A DNA stretch of 18,705 nt from JBIICS01 sp044238735 (GTDB lineage Bacteria > Bacteroidota > Bacteroidia > UBA4408), in contig JBIICS010000048.1 in NCBI GenBank assembly GCA_044238735.1, forward strand, positions 1 to 18,705, read 5' to 3'. The notes beneath the pieces are model-generated. The model had not been told where the DNA came from and did not search any database. It saw only the letters and a program-made list of their open reading frames with translations. The stretch's first letter is position 1, and each line of letters opens with the position of its first letter. Shown here piece by piece: positions 7,119 through 15,932 of the stretch. Position numbers and translations under genes: made by a program.

Positions 7119-8189
7119 ATGAAAAAATATTTACTTCTTATCTCGGTTTTTATTTATCTTCAAAATTTTGCTCAGGTTAACGTAACTACTGCGGATATGC
7201 CTGTGCCGGGTGATACAATTTATTATACCTCTTTTGCAGGTGCCTTGCCCTTGCCGGTTAGTAGTACGGGTCAAAATTATACTTGGGATTATTCATCAAT
7301 TTCCGGTTCTATCCAACGTTTGGACTCATTTATTGCCGTAACCAGTGCTCCTTTCTTTTATGTAGCTACTTTTAATAATCCTTTAGATCCACTTCATAAA
7401 GCAACCGTATCTCTTAAAACATCTCCTCCACAAATAGGTGGTTCATTTTCTCCAATAACATTCCAAGATTTTTATTCTTTTTATAGAAATAAATCTACTG
7501 AATATGCGCAGGTAGGTGTAGGAGCTACCATATCAATAAATGGAAGCTCACCCACACCTGTACCCGCTAAATTCTCTGCTTTAGATATTATTTATAAATT
7601 TCCATTGATATATGGAAATGAAGACTCCAGCAAATCAAGCTATAAATTCGATTTAGGTGCAACAGGTTTTTTTAGCGAGAGACGTGATAGACATAATACA
7701 GTAGATGGTTTTGGTCAGCTTATTACTCCATTTGGAAGCTATCAAACCATGCGGGTTAAATCATTTTCTGTTATAGAGGACACTGTTTTTTTCAATAGCT
7801 TTCCATTAAAATTTAAACGTTACGAAACGGTATACAGTTGGTTAGCTCCGGGCTTTAAATCACCTTTATTAAGAATAACACAAACAGCTTTTAGTCAAAA
7901 TGGAACTCCAACAACACAAATCGAATATTTTGATTTTAAAAAATTAGCCACTTCACTTTTAAAAACGGAAGAAAGTTCATCCCGAATTAACCTAATCGGA
8001 ACTGAATTAAAATTTACACACGATATGGAAAACGCTACCATTTATCTTTTTTCAATAGAAGGAAAATTATTGAAATCGGGTAAAATATCAAATCAATCTT
8101 TTGGACTAAGCGGTTTGCCTGCTGGAATCCTTTTTTATTCAATTCCTGAAAAAAACACATCGGGCAAGTTGTCATTTATTGTAGAGTAA
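7119..8189 (+). CDS. Secreted protein of unknown function with T9SS type A sorting tail
   Basis: A 356-residue protein. The N-terminus MKKYLLLISVFIYLQNFAQ is a clear signal peptide with probable cleavage after the FAQ. The middle part (~20-275) is rich in aromatic and Ser/Thr residues and looks all-beta, with no catalytic motif I can name. The last ~75 residues resemble a degenerate type A sorting domain: IYLFSIEGKLLKSG, then LSGLPAGILFYSI and KLSFIVE at the end. It is therefore likely exported to the periplasm and then out through the T9SS. The ATG follows the SUKH-like gene by 23 bp with no promoter or terminator between, so co-transcription is likely. A weak hairpin follows the stop. Confidence 0.82.
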   Translation: MKKYLLLISVFIYLQNFAQVNVTTADMPVPGDTIYYTSFAGALPLPVSSTGQNYTWDYSSISGSIQRLDSFIAVTSAPFFYVATFNNPLDPLHKATVSLKTSPPQIGGSFSPITFQDFYSFYRNKSTEYAQVGVGATISINGSSPTPVPAKFSALDIIYKFPLIYGNEDSSKSSYKFDLGATGFFSERRDRHNTVDGFGQLITPFGSYQTMRVKSFSVIEDTVFFNSFPLKFKRYETVYSWLAPGFKSPLLRITQTAFSQNGTPTTQIEYFDFKKLATSLLKTEESSSRINLIGTELKFTHDMENATIYLFSIEGKLLKSGKISNQSFGLSGLPAGILFYSIPEKNTSGKLSFIVE

Positions 8190-8200
8190 TTAGGTTTAAA

Positions 8201-8231
8201 AAATCATTTTTTTTGGTGATTTATTTCTTTT
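8201..8231 (+). terminator. Weak candidate terminator after the small T9SS protein gene
   Basis: AAATCA (8201-8206) pairs with TGATTT (8217-8222). Two G-T pairs could extend the stem inward, around a T-rich loop, and a T-rich stretch (8224-8231) follows. The stem is AT-rich and weak. Its place between two genes is the main support. Confidence 0.35.
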
Positions 8232-8245
8232 AATAAGTTAATTTG
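8212..8245 (+). promoter_or_regulatory. Weak candidate promoter for the giant adhesin gene
   Basis: TTTG at 8212-8215 and TTAATTTG at 8238-8245 are spaced 22 bp apart. The second element differs from TAnnTTTG at one conserved base. It lies 53 bp before the annotated GTG. No better box is seen in the 109-bp spacer. Confidence 0.3.
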
Positions 8246-8298
8246 AGGCTTATATTAGTGGTATAGTAAATTTTAATATTAAATCCATTAAAAAGCCT

Positions 8299-11200
8299 GT
8301 GCAAACTTTTTATAAAATATCCTTTTTATTTTTTCTTTCTTTATTTTACTTTAATTCACTTAAGGCTACGCATATTGTGGGTGGCGCTTTAACCTATGTT
8401 CACAATGGTGGTAATAATTATACAATTACTTGTAAGTTATATCGCGATTGCAGGCCCGGTACATTTCCAATGCCCAATAATTTAAATGTTATTGTTAGAG
8501 GTTTAAATGGCGCAACTTTTTCTCCTTCTCGCGATATTTCACTCGCTCGAATTCAAATTACACCAGTACCACCGTCATTGGATTCATGCGCAATTCGCCC
8601 AAATCCAGAACCCTGCGTTGAAGAGGGTTTGTTTAGAGCTACCCTTGATTTACCTCCCAGCCCTGGTGGTTACCATATGTACATAAGTATGTTGGCTCGT
8701 AATCTTACTTTAACAAATATTAATTCTGCTGGCAATAATATTGGTGAAACCTTTTATTGCTTCATACCCCCCCCAACTTTACTTTGGCAGGAAACCTTTA
8801 CGCTTGCAAACGGAACAACAGTAGATAATGGTGCAACTGCCTGGAGTATAAATAACGGTTCAACTCCTCCATTTAGTGCTGCTGTTAATGGAAATCAGTT
8901 TCAGGTTGCAGGTGCCAATAATGGTAATGTTTGGTTTCAAACCCAAAGTATTAATATAGCTGCTTCTAATGCTACAGGTGGGGCCGACTTATCAGTAAAT
9001 TTAAATGAAAATGGAACCCTAGAGCCTAATGATTCTATTAAAGTTTTTTATCGCGTGGATGCTGGTCCGTTAATTCCCTTCAGCCGAAATGGAGCATTAG
9101 CGGATGACTTTACAAGTGCTGTTGCGTTTACCTCAGGTGTAGTGGGAAATAATGTAGTAATTTATGTGAAAGTGGTTTTTGATCCAAATTCACCAAACAC
9201 CGAAATATATGGTTTAGATGATGTAAGTGTTTATTTTAAACGATATCCCAACAGCGATCCGGTTTTTAAGTTATTTCCCCCATTATATTTATGTGTAGGG
9301 CAGCGTTTCGAATTTGATCACTCAGCCACAGATTTGGATGGTGATTCTTTAGTTTATTCTTTTTACAGACCTTATGATGGATTTAATGGTGCTGGAACTG
9401 CTGTTGCTCCTGCTTATGTAAACAATTATCCAACGTTTACCCAAATTAATTATTTACCCGGATATTCTTTGTCAGATCCACTCGGCGAAAGTGGTATATC
9501 CATTAATACACAAACCGGATTTCTTACCGGACTACCAACGCAGATAGGTCAATATGTGGTAGGGATCAAGGTAACCGAATACCGAAATGGTGTTTTCTTG
9601 AGCGAAACCATAAGGGATTTTCAATTTAATGTTATTAGATGCCCACCTCCTAATCAGGCAATCTTAACGCAGTTTACAGCTTGCGTTGGAACAACGGTTA
9701 AATTTTCAACAGCAAGTGATACGCTGCAAACAACTACCTGGTGGGATTTTGGTGATCCTGCAACACTTGCAGATACTTCTATAAAGCATGCCCCAAGTTA
9801 TACTTATCCTGCTATTGGTACTTATTACGTTACCTTAATTACCAATAAAGGTACAGTTTGTGAGGATTCTGCAAGGGCACCTGTATACGTGGGTTGGGCA
9901 AGGGCTGCTTTTTCAAAGTCAACACAGAATTGTGTGGGCTATCCGGTTAGTTTTATCGACTCATCAGTTGTTTCGTTTAACACCTCTATTGCTGCTTATA
10001 CATGGAATTTTGGCGATGGGTCTAGCTCAAACTCTCCAAATCCCAATCATATTTATGCTTCACCCGGAACTTACACGGTTATATTAACCGTTCGTTCCAA
10101 TGTTGGTTGCATAGATACGGCAATGACTACAGTAACAATTGCATCTGCTCCAAATGTGAATGCTGGCCCCGATCAAACCGTTTGTTCTTCTTCACCTCTT
10201 ATTTTATTAAACGGAAGTGTTACCAATGCTACAGGTGGAATATGGTCTAGCACAGGATCGGGGGTTTTTAGTTCTACAACAAATTTAACGGGTGTAACGT
10301 ATTACCCCAGTTCTGCCGATATTTCTGCCGGTGTATTTAATATAATTCTAACTTCTGTTAGTACCAGTGTTTGCGTAATTAAAGATACGGTAAAAGTAAG
10401 GGTGGTTTCATCTCCCACTATTTCAAATGCTGGAAATGATCAGATAATTTGTGGGGTTAATTCAACTATATTAACTGCAAATGTACCGAGTGTTGGATCG
10501 GGTTTATGGACAACCACTGCAACCGGAGTTACTATATTAAATCCAAGCTCCCCAACTACACAGGTGGCAGGTATGGCAGCGGGAGCTAATTATAATTTCA
10601 CCTGGACAATTACGAATGGTGCATCGTGTTCTTCTACAGATGTTGTTACTGTTTTAGTTGATAATAATCCAACTACTTCTAATGCAGGTTCCGATCAGGT
10701 ATTGTGTAATTTATCTTCTACCGCATTGGCCGCTAACACGCCAAGTGTTGGAACGGGATCATGGTCAGTTGTAAGTGGAAATGTTACACTTTCCTCCGCA
10801 AGCAGTGCTACCAGTAATTTGAGTAATTTAACGGCGGGGGATACAGTAATTGTTCGGTGGACAATATCGCAAGGTATTTGCTCTAATTTCGATGATGTAA
10901 AAATTATAGTTAACAGAATACCGGAAGTAAATGCCGGAACGGACCAAGATTTATGTAATCAAAACCCGGTTGTTCAGTTAAACGGTGCAATAAATAATGC
11001 AAGCGGTGGTGTTTGGTCGGGCGGAAGTGGCACATACAATCCTGGAAATCTCACCTTAAACGGTAATTATATTCCTACTGCTTCCGAAATTAGTTTTGGT
11101 AGTGTAACGTTAACCCTTACTTCAACCGGAAATGGCGCCTGCAGTGCGGTTAGTGATCAGGTTAAAATTAATTTCTTACCATTTAATGGGACTATAGCTG

Positions 11201-14200
11201 TTAATTCAAGTCCAACAGCTTGTATCGGTGAAAGTAACGGTTTGCTGGTAGCCTCTGTTAATGGTACATCAAATTACAATTATACCTGGAGCTCAGTACC
11301 TATTCAATATAACGATTCTGCTTACAATCTAGCGGCGGGTTCATATGGCGTTACTGTTACAGATGCATTGGGCTGTAAAGCAACTTCCTCGGGTGAAGTA
11401 ACTTCTCCTGCATTATTAACAGCCACTATAAGCACTACTAATGTTTTATGTAATGGAAATGCTAATGGTTTAGCTACTGTTGTGCCTTCTGGCGGAAATG
11501 GATCATACTCTTATAGTTGGGTTCCAAATGTTGGAAATACGTCCACTGTTAATAATTTAACCGCTGGTAATTATGTGGTGTATATAACCGACTCAAAAAA
11601 TTGTCAGATTAATAAGTCTATAATTATAACACAGCCTCCGGTTTTGCAGGTAAGTTCAAATCAACAGAATGTTTTATGTAACGGGGGTAATAATGGATCA
11701 ATTAATGTAAATCCTACCGGTGGAACTACACCCTTCAGCTATTCATGGTCTTCTCCACTTGGAAATGGGCCTTCAGCATCAGGTCTTAGTCAAGGTGTAT
11801 ATTCTGTTACAGTAACGGATGCAAATGGGTGTTCTTTTTCTATTTCTGATACCATTATACAACCTTCCGTTTTAACGGTTTCAACAGCAGTTACAAATGT
11901 AGATTGCAAGGGTAATACAACAGGAAGTGCTATTGCAAATGCAAGTGGGGGTACTTTACCCTACACATACAGTTGGGGGCCTAATATTTCAGCTACGCTC
12001 AATCAGGTTAGCGGTCTAGGTGCGGGTAATTATTTTGTGAAGGTTATTGATGCAAATGCATGTCAGGTTCAGACTACCTTTGCTGTTTCTGAGCCCTCTC
12101 TTTTTGCTGCCGATATCGCTTCTTTAAAAAATGTTAGTTGTGCTAATGGTTCGGATGCTTCCATTTTAGTAAGCGCAAATGGTGGGATAGGTCCTTATAC
12201 ATTTAACTGGAGCCCTAACGTTTCATCAACTAATGCTGCAAATAACCTGCCGGCAGGTTTGTATACCATTCAGGTTAGAGATCAAAATAATTGTCAGGTG
12301 CAATTAAGCCAGTCTGTTACTCAACCCTCAGCTCTATCTGTTTCCGAAACGCATACTAATCCTACCTGCTTTGGATATAATAACGGTTCTATTAATGTTT
12401 CAGCCTCGGGTGGTACCAGTCCTTATAATTATTTTTGGAGTGTTTCGGGTATTGGAAGCGTTTCCTCTTTTAATTCCTTGCCATTTGGTGCCTACACGAT
12501 AAACGTTAGTGATTCAAATGGCTGTTCAGCACAACTGGCTGTAGCCTTAAGTCAGCCCTCGGATATAGTCTTATCCACTTCAAGCATAAGTTCTACTTGC
12601 GGAAATTCAAATGGTTCGGGTACAGTTATAAGTACGGGGGGAGTTGCTCCTTTCACTTATTCTTGGGTTTCTCAATCCGAAACAACAAATACCCTTAGTA
12701 ATGTATTAGCCGGGAATTACCTGGTTTACGTAATAGACGCAACGCTTTGTTTTGATTCTGCATTTGTATTAATTAACGATATCGCCGGACCCACCATAAG
12801 TATTGTATCTATTAATAATGTTTCCTGCTTTGGGGGAAGTGACGGATCTGCAACAATTGCTGTAAATGCTGGTACACCTCCTTTTACTTATAGTTGGTCA
12901 ACTAATCCCAGCCAAAATACTCCTACAGCTATTGGTTTATCGGCAGGAGAATATGCTGTTGTGGTAACTGATGGTAACGGTTGTAAAACTTCTGCTTTAA
13001 CTACACCTCCTATATCACAGCCAGATAGTTTAACGTACGACTTTAAGGTAATTGATGCTCTTTGTTTTAATTCTCCTACTGGTTCGGCATATATAAATCC
13101 AAATGGTGGTACAACTCCATATTCTGTTAATTGGATTAATCCGGTTTTAACATCAGACTCAATTGTAAATGTTTTAAGTGGAACCTATCAGTTTATTATA
13201 GAAGATAACAATGGTTGTCAAAAAAACGGTGAGGTTAACATCTCTCAGCCTTCATTGCTTCAGTCCTCATTAATTAGCTATACCGACATTACCTGTTTGG
13301 GTGCTGATGATGGAACGGCTCAAGTAAATGTAACAGGTGGAGTTACTCCTTATAATTTTTCTTGGAGTAATAGTTCAAGTACTTCTTCTTTTTCGGGATC
13401 TCTCCCTGCGGGACAACAGCAGGTAATTGTAACAGATGCTAATTTATGCATGGATACGGTTAGTTTTAGTTTAAATGAACCAGCCGACTCCGTTTCAGCC
13501 ACAATAACCACAAATGCTGTAACTTGTTTTAATGGAAGTAATGGATCTGCTGAAATAATTGCTTCGGGTGGCAATGGTACTTATACATACACCTGGTTGC
13601 CTATAGGGTCTAACGGTTCGATACTTTCCGGTTTAGGCGCTGGAGATTATAGTGTAATTGTAAATGATGTTAAGGGTTGTTCGGATATATTTAGTTTTCA
13701 GATACTCCAACCCAATCGGTTAACCTCAAATACAAATGTAAATAATTCTACCTGCAGTTTAAGCAATGGTAGTATTTCTTCTTCAGCGAGTGGTGGTAAC
13801 GGAGGATATAATTATACCTGGAATCCCGGAAATTTGTCGGGCCCGTTTATCAATAATTTGTTAGCGGGTACTTATTATTTAACTGTTTTAGATTCTTTGG
13901 GATGTGAGTTTAAGGATACTATTTTAATTACCAACGCCTCCGGGCCACAGATTACTAACTCCGTAATTGTTAATGTGTCGTGTTTCGGATTATCAGACGG
14001 AGAAATAGCTTTATCCGTTGGGGGTGGAACAAATCCCTTAACGTTCTCTTGGAATCCTTCGTTTGGAAACGATTCGGTTTTAACCAACCTGGCTCAAGGT
14101 AATTATGTGGGGTATGTTAAAGATGTAAACGGTTGTATTGATAGTGTTACCTTAAATGTTACCCAGCCTTTGCCGCTAATTATAGATAGTGTTATTGTGG

Positions 14201-15927
14201 AGGATATAAGTTGTTTTGGACTAACAAACGGTGAAGCACAGGTAATAGTTTCAGGCGGTACGCCAAGCTATAATTATAGTTGGTGTTTGGGAAATAATAC
14301 AAATCAGAATATTACCGGACTTCCGAAGGGCTCTTGTTTTGTGTTTGTTACCGACGGCAACAACTGTAAATCCAATATATCTTTTACCATAAACGAGCCC
14401 GATAGCCTAAATGTTACCCCAAGTGCTATAATTAATGCTACTTGTAAAGAATCGGCAGATGGTTCGTTAAGCGTATTGGTTTCCGGAGGGACAATACCCT
14501 ATTCCTATAGCTGGAGTCATAATCCGAGTTTAAACGATGGTTTAGCACAAAATTTAAATGCCGGCACTTACTCGGTAATTGTTACCGATGCCAATGGTTG
14601 CATGGATTCTATTTCTGTAGATGTTGCTGAGCCATCTGACGTTTTGGTAGTAGTAGCAAATGATCCTGTAATCTGTCTTGGTCAATCGGCAACACTTTTA
14701 GCTATTGCTTCAGGAGGTAATGGTTCTCCTTATCAATACGAATGGCAGCCTGTTCCCGGTAACGGTAACACCTTAACTGTAAATCCACAACAAAACCAAA
14801 CTTATTATGTAATTGCTTATGACAATAAAGGATGTGTTAGTGCTTTAGATCAGGCCGAAGTTACGGTATATTCTCTTTTTGCTGGAGACATTGATCTCTT
14901 TGTAAAAACTCCAATTTGTCAGGGTACCAGTACAACATTACAAGCTATTTCTAACGGAACTAATACAGGCCCATTAACATATACATGGAATCAGGGCTTA
15001 GGCAATAATCCTGGACCAATTACGGTAGTGCCTAATGCGCCTACAGTTTATAGTGTTACTGTATCTACATCTTGTGGTACATCAGTAGTTGTAAGAGATA
15101 CTGTTAATTTTATTGATCCTCCTGTTGTTAATTTTACTGGAGACACTGCTCAGGGGTGTTATCCTTTATTGGTAGTGTTTGCCGATTCATCCTTGCAAAA
15201 CCCCTCAGATAGTATAGTTTCGTGGATATGGAATTTTGGTGATGGCTCCACAAGTACCCAACAAAATCCAACCTATGTTTATCAGGATGTTGGAAGTTAT
15301 AATGTTACGTTAAATGTTATTACTAAAGAAGGTTGTAATATTATCACTGCTTCCGGTTCATACCAGGTTAATGTTTTCGACCGTCCAACGGCAGCTTTTA
15401 ATGCCAGCCCACAACCGGTTTATATTCCTTTGGGTGAAGTTAGTTTTGAAAACACTTCCATTAATGCCAATACCTATACCTGGAATTTTGGTGATGGTAT
15501 AATTAGTACTGATAAAAATCCAAAATACGAATATGGTAATGTTGGTAATTATGAGGCCATGCTTATTGCTATTGATTCCAAAGGTTGCAGAGACACCGCA
15601 ATTAAAACTATCCTGGTTTCGGGAGATTTTATAATGCCCAATGCTTTTACACCTAATCCAGCGGGTCCAAGCGGGGGCTTGTTTAATCCGGCCTCCTTAG
15701 ATAACGATATATTTGCCGCCTATGTTAAAGGTGCAAAAGAATACAAAATGCATATTTTTAATCGTTGGGGTGAATTAATATTTGAATCAACGGATCCTAC
15801 AATAGGTTGGGATGGTTATTACAGAGAGCAGATTTGCCAGGCTGGGGTTTATATTTGGCAGGTTTATATTTTATTTAATGATGGAAGAGAACTTAAGCGT
15901 GTAGGTGATTTAAATCTTATTCGATAA
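8299..15927 (+). CDS. Giant SprB-repeat/PKD/Ig surface protein with T9SS type B (gliding motility-associated) tail
   Basis: A 2542-residue exported protein. The GTG at 8299 is the first usual start codon after an in-frame TAA at 8239. It opens a hydrophobic signal peptide ending near LKA-THIVGG. Domains in order: a 'THIVGG...YRDC' N-terminal domain (~24-159) continuing at ~316-455 after a jelly-roll-like insertion (~160-315); PKD 1 (WWDFGDP, ~480-520) and PKD 2 (YTWNFGDG, ~566-600); four Ig-like NAGxDQ repeats (~619-965); fifteen SprB-type repeats (~969-2122); a degenerate sixteenth unit and an Ig-like unit (~2123-2280); PKD 3 (WIWNFGDG, ~2309) and PKD 4 (YTWNFGDG, ~2393); and the CHU_C type B tail (~2444-2542; PNAFTPNP, FNRWGELIFES, GWDG, AGVYIW, final NLIR). 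By analogy to SprB it is likely a long surface adhesin exported by T9SS. No enzymatic domain is seen. It is convergent with uvrB, with 5 bp between stop codons. Confidence 0.95.
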   Translation: MQTFYKISFLFFLSLFYFNSLKATHIVGGALTYVHNGGNNYTITCKLYRDCRPGTFPMPNNLNVIVRGLNGATFSPSRDISLARIQITPVPPSLDSCAIRPNPEPCVEEGLFRATLDLPPSPGGYHMYISMLARNLTLTNINSAGNNIGETFYCFIPPPTLLWQETFTLANGTTVDNGATAWSINNGSTPPFSAAVNGNQFQVAGANNGNVWFQTQSINIAASNATGGADLSVNLNENGTLEPNDSIKVFYRVDAGPLIPFSRNGALADDFTSAVAFTSGVVGNNVVIYVKVVFDPNSPNTEIYGLDDVSVYFKRYPNSDPVFKLFPPLYLCVGQRFEFDHSATDLDGDSLVYSFYRPYDGFNGAGTAVAPAYVNNYPTFTQINYLPGYSLSDPLGESGISINTQTGFLTGLPTQIGQYVVGIKVTEYRNGVFLSETIRDFQFNVIRCPPPNQAILTQFTACVGTTVKFSTASDTLQTTTWWDFGDPATLADTSIKHAPSYTYPAIGTYYVTLITNKGTVCEDSARAPVYVGWARAAFSKSTQNCVGYPVSFIDSSVVSFNTSIAAYTWNFGDGSSSNSPNPNHIYASPGTYTVILTVRSNVGCIDTAMTTVTIASAPNVNAGPDQTVCSSSPLILLNGSVTNATGGIWSSTGSGVFSSTTNLTGVTYYPSSADISAGVFNIILTSVSTSVCVIKDTVKVRVVSSPTISNAGNDQIICGVNSTILTANVPSVGSGLWTTTATGVTILNPSSPTTQVAGMAAGANYNFTWTITNGASCSSTDVVTVLVDNNPTTSNAGSDQVLCNLSSTALAANTPSVGTGSWSVVSGNVTLSSASSATSNLSNLTAGDTVIVRWTISQGICSNFDDVKIIVNRIPEVNAGTDQDLCNQNPVVQLNGAINNASGGVWSGGSGTYNPGNLTLNGNYIPTASEISFGSVTLTLTSTGNGACSAVSDQVKINFLPFNGTIAVNSSPTACIGESNGLLVASVNGTSNYNYTWSSVPIQYNDSAYNLAAGSYGVTVTDALGCKATSSGEVTSPALLTATISTTNVLCNGNANGLATVVPSGGNGSYSYSWVPNVGNTSTVNNLTAGNYVVYITDSKNCQINKSIIITQPPVLQVSSNQQNVLCNGGNNGSINVNPTGGTTPFSYSWSSPLGNGPSASGLSQGVYSVTVTDANGCSFSISDTIIQPSVLTVSTAVTNVDCKGNTTGSAIANASGGTLPYTYSWGPNISATLNQVSGLGAGNYFVKVIDANACQVQTTFAVSEPSLFAADIASLKNVSCANGSDASILVSANGGIGPYTFNWSPNVSSTNAANNLPAGLYTIQVRDQNNCQVQLSQSVTQPSALSVSETHTNPTCFGYNNGSINVSASGGTSPYNYFWSVSGIGSVSSFNSLPFGAYTINVSDSNGCSAQLAVALSQPSDIVLSTSSISSTCGNSNGSGTVISTGGVAPFTYSWVSQSETTNTLSNVLAGNYLVYVIDATLCFDSAFVLINDIAGPTISIVSINNVSCFGGSDGSATIAVNAGTPPFTYSWSTNPSQNTPTAIGLSAGEYAVVVTDGNGCKTSALTTPPISQPDSLTYDFKVIDALCFNSPTGSAYINPNGGTTPYSVNWINPVLTSDSIVNVLSGTYQFIIEDNNGCQKNGEVNISQPSLLQSSLISYTDITCLGADDGTAQVNVTGGVTPYNFSWSNSSSTSSFSGSLPAGQQQVIVTDANLCMDTVSFSLNEPADSVSATITTNAVTCFNGSNGSAEIIASGGNGTYTYTWLPIGSNGSILSGLGAGDYSVIVNDVKGCSDIFSFQILQPNRLTSNTNVNNSTCSLSNGSISSSASGGNGGYNYTWNPGNLSGPFINNLLAGTYYLTVLDSLGCEFKDTILITNASGPQITNSVIVNVSCFGLSDGEIALSVGGGTNPLTFSWNPSFGNDSVLTNLAQGNYVGYVKDVNGCIDSVTLNVTQPLPLIIDSVIVEDISCFGLTNGEAQVIVSGGTPSYNYSWCLGNNTNQNITGLPKGSCFVFVTDGNNCKSNISFTINEPDSLNVTPSAIINATCKESADGSLSVLVSGGTIPYSYSWSHNPSLNDGLAQNLNAGTYSVIVTDANGCMDSISVDVAEPSDVLVVVANDPVICLGQSATLLAIASGGNGSPYQYEWQPVPGNGNTLTVNPQQNQTYYVIAYDNKGCVSALDQAEVTVYSLFAGDIDLFVKTPICQGTSTTLQAISNGTNTGPLTYTWNQGLGNNPGPITVVPNAPTVYSVTVSTSCGTSVVVRDTVNFIDPPVVNFTGDTAQGCYPLLVVFADSSLQNPSDSIVSWIWNFGDGSTSTQQNPTYVYQDVGSYNVTLNVITKEGCNIITASGSYQVNVFDRPTAAFNASPQPVYIPLGEVSFENTSINANTYTWNFGDGIISTDKNPKYEYGNVGNYEAMLIAIDSKGCRDTAIKTILVSGDFIMPNAFTPNPAGPSGGLFNPASLDNDIFAAYVKGAKEYKMHIFNRWGELIFESTDPTIGWDGYYREQICQAGVYIWQVYILFNDGRELKRVGDLNLIR
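8776..9240 (+). other. Jelly-roll-like domain inserted within the N-terminal domain of the giant protein
   Basis: Residues ~160-315 (from TLLWQETFTLANGTTVDNG to DDVSVYFKR) have the composition and motifs of a choice-of-anchor/MAM-like jelly roll: WQETF, TAWSINNG, NQFQVAGANNGNVWFQT, NDSIKVFYRVDAG and GLDDVSV. It sits between FYCFIPPP and NSDPVFKLFPP, two parts that I recall as normally adjacent in this N-terminal family. The reading frame is continuous through both joints. Confidence 0.6.
10153..11202 (+). repeat. Four Ig-like NAGxDQ repeats in A-B-B-A order
   Basis: Four units begin with NAGPDQTVC (10159), NAGNDQIIC (10426), NAGSDQVLC (10681) and NAGTDQDLC (10930), spaced 89, 85 and 83 codons. 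Units 1 and 4 share GGxWS plus a xxSAxIS/PTASEIS-type strand and LTLTS-like ends. Units 2 and 3 share a TxLxANxPSVGxGxW core and a TxxWTIxxG ending. Each unit starts with a conserved cysteine. Confidence 0.75.
11203..14664 (+). repeat. Fifteen SprB-type repeats of about 77 codons
   Basis: Each unit has the pattern N-V-x-C-x-G-x-x-N-G-S, then GGxxPYxYSW, LxAGxYxVxVTDxNGC and a closing QPS/EPS. The first cysteine of the fifteen units falls at residues 975, 1051, 1127, 1203, 1281, 1357, 1434, 1510, 1589, 1666, 1743, 1819, 1895, 1972 and 2049, so the period is 76-79 residues without a gap. A further unit (cysteine at 2126) keeps the spacing but has lost most motif residues. Every unit keeps the second cysteine near the end of the VTDxxGC strand. 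The DNA is strongly diverged between units. Confidence 0.88.
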
Positions 15928-15932
15928 AAAAA

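Noticed and set aside
9860..10087. Small open frame inside the giant gene, other + frame
   Set aside because: A shadow of the PKD-coding sequence with no start context or family resemblance; the same holds for 13350-13574, 13875-14087 and 15314-15502.
11203..14664. Long regular repeat array considered as CRISPR or as a DNA-level satellite
   Set aside because: The period is about 230 bp, the repeats are diverged at DNA level and conserved as protein, and the reading frame is unbroken; it is a protein repeat.
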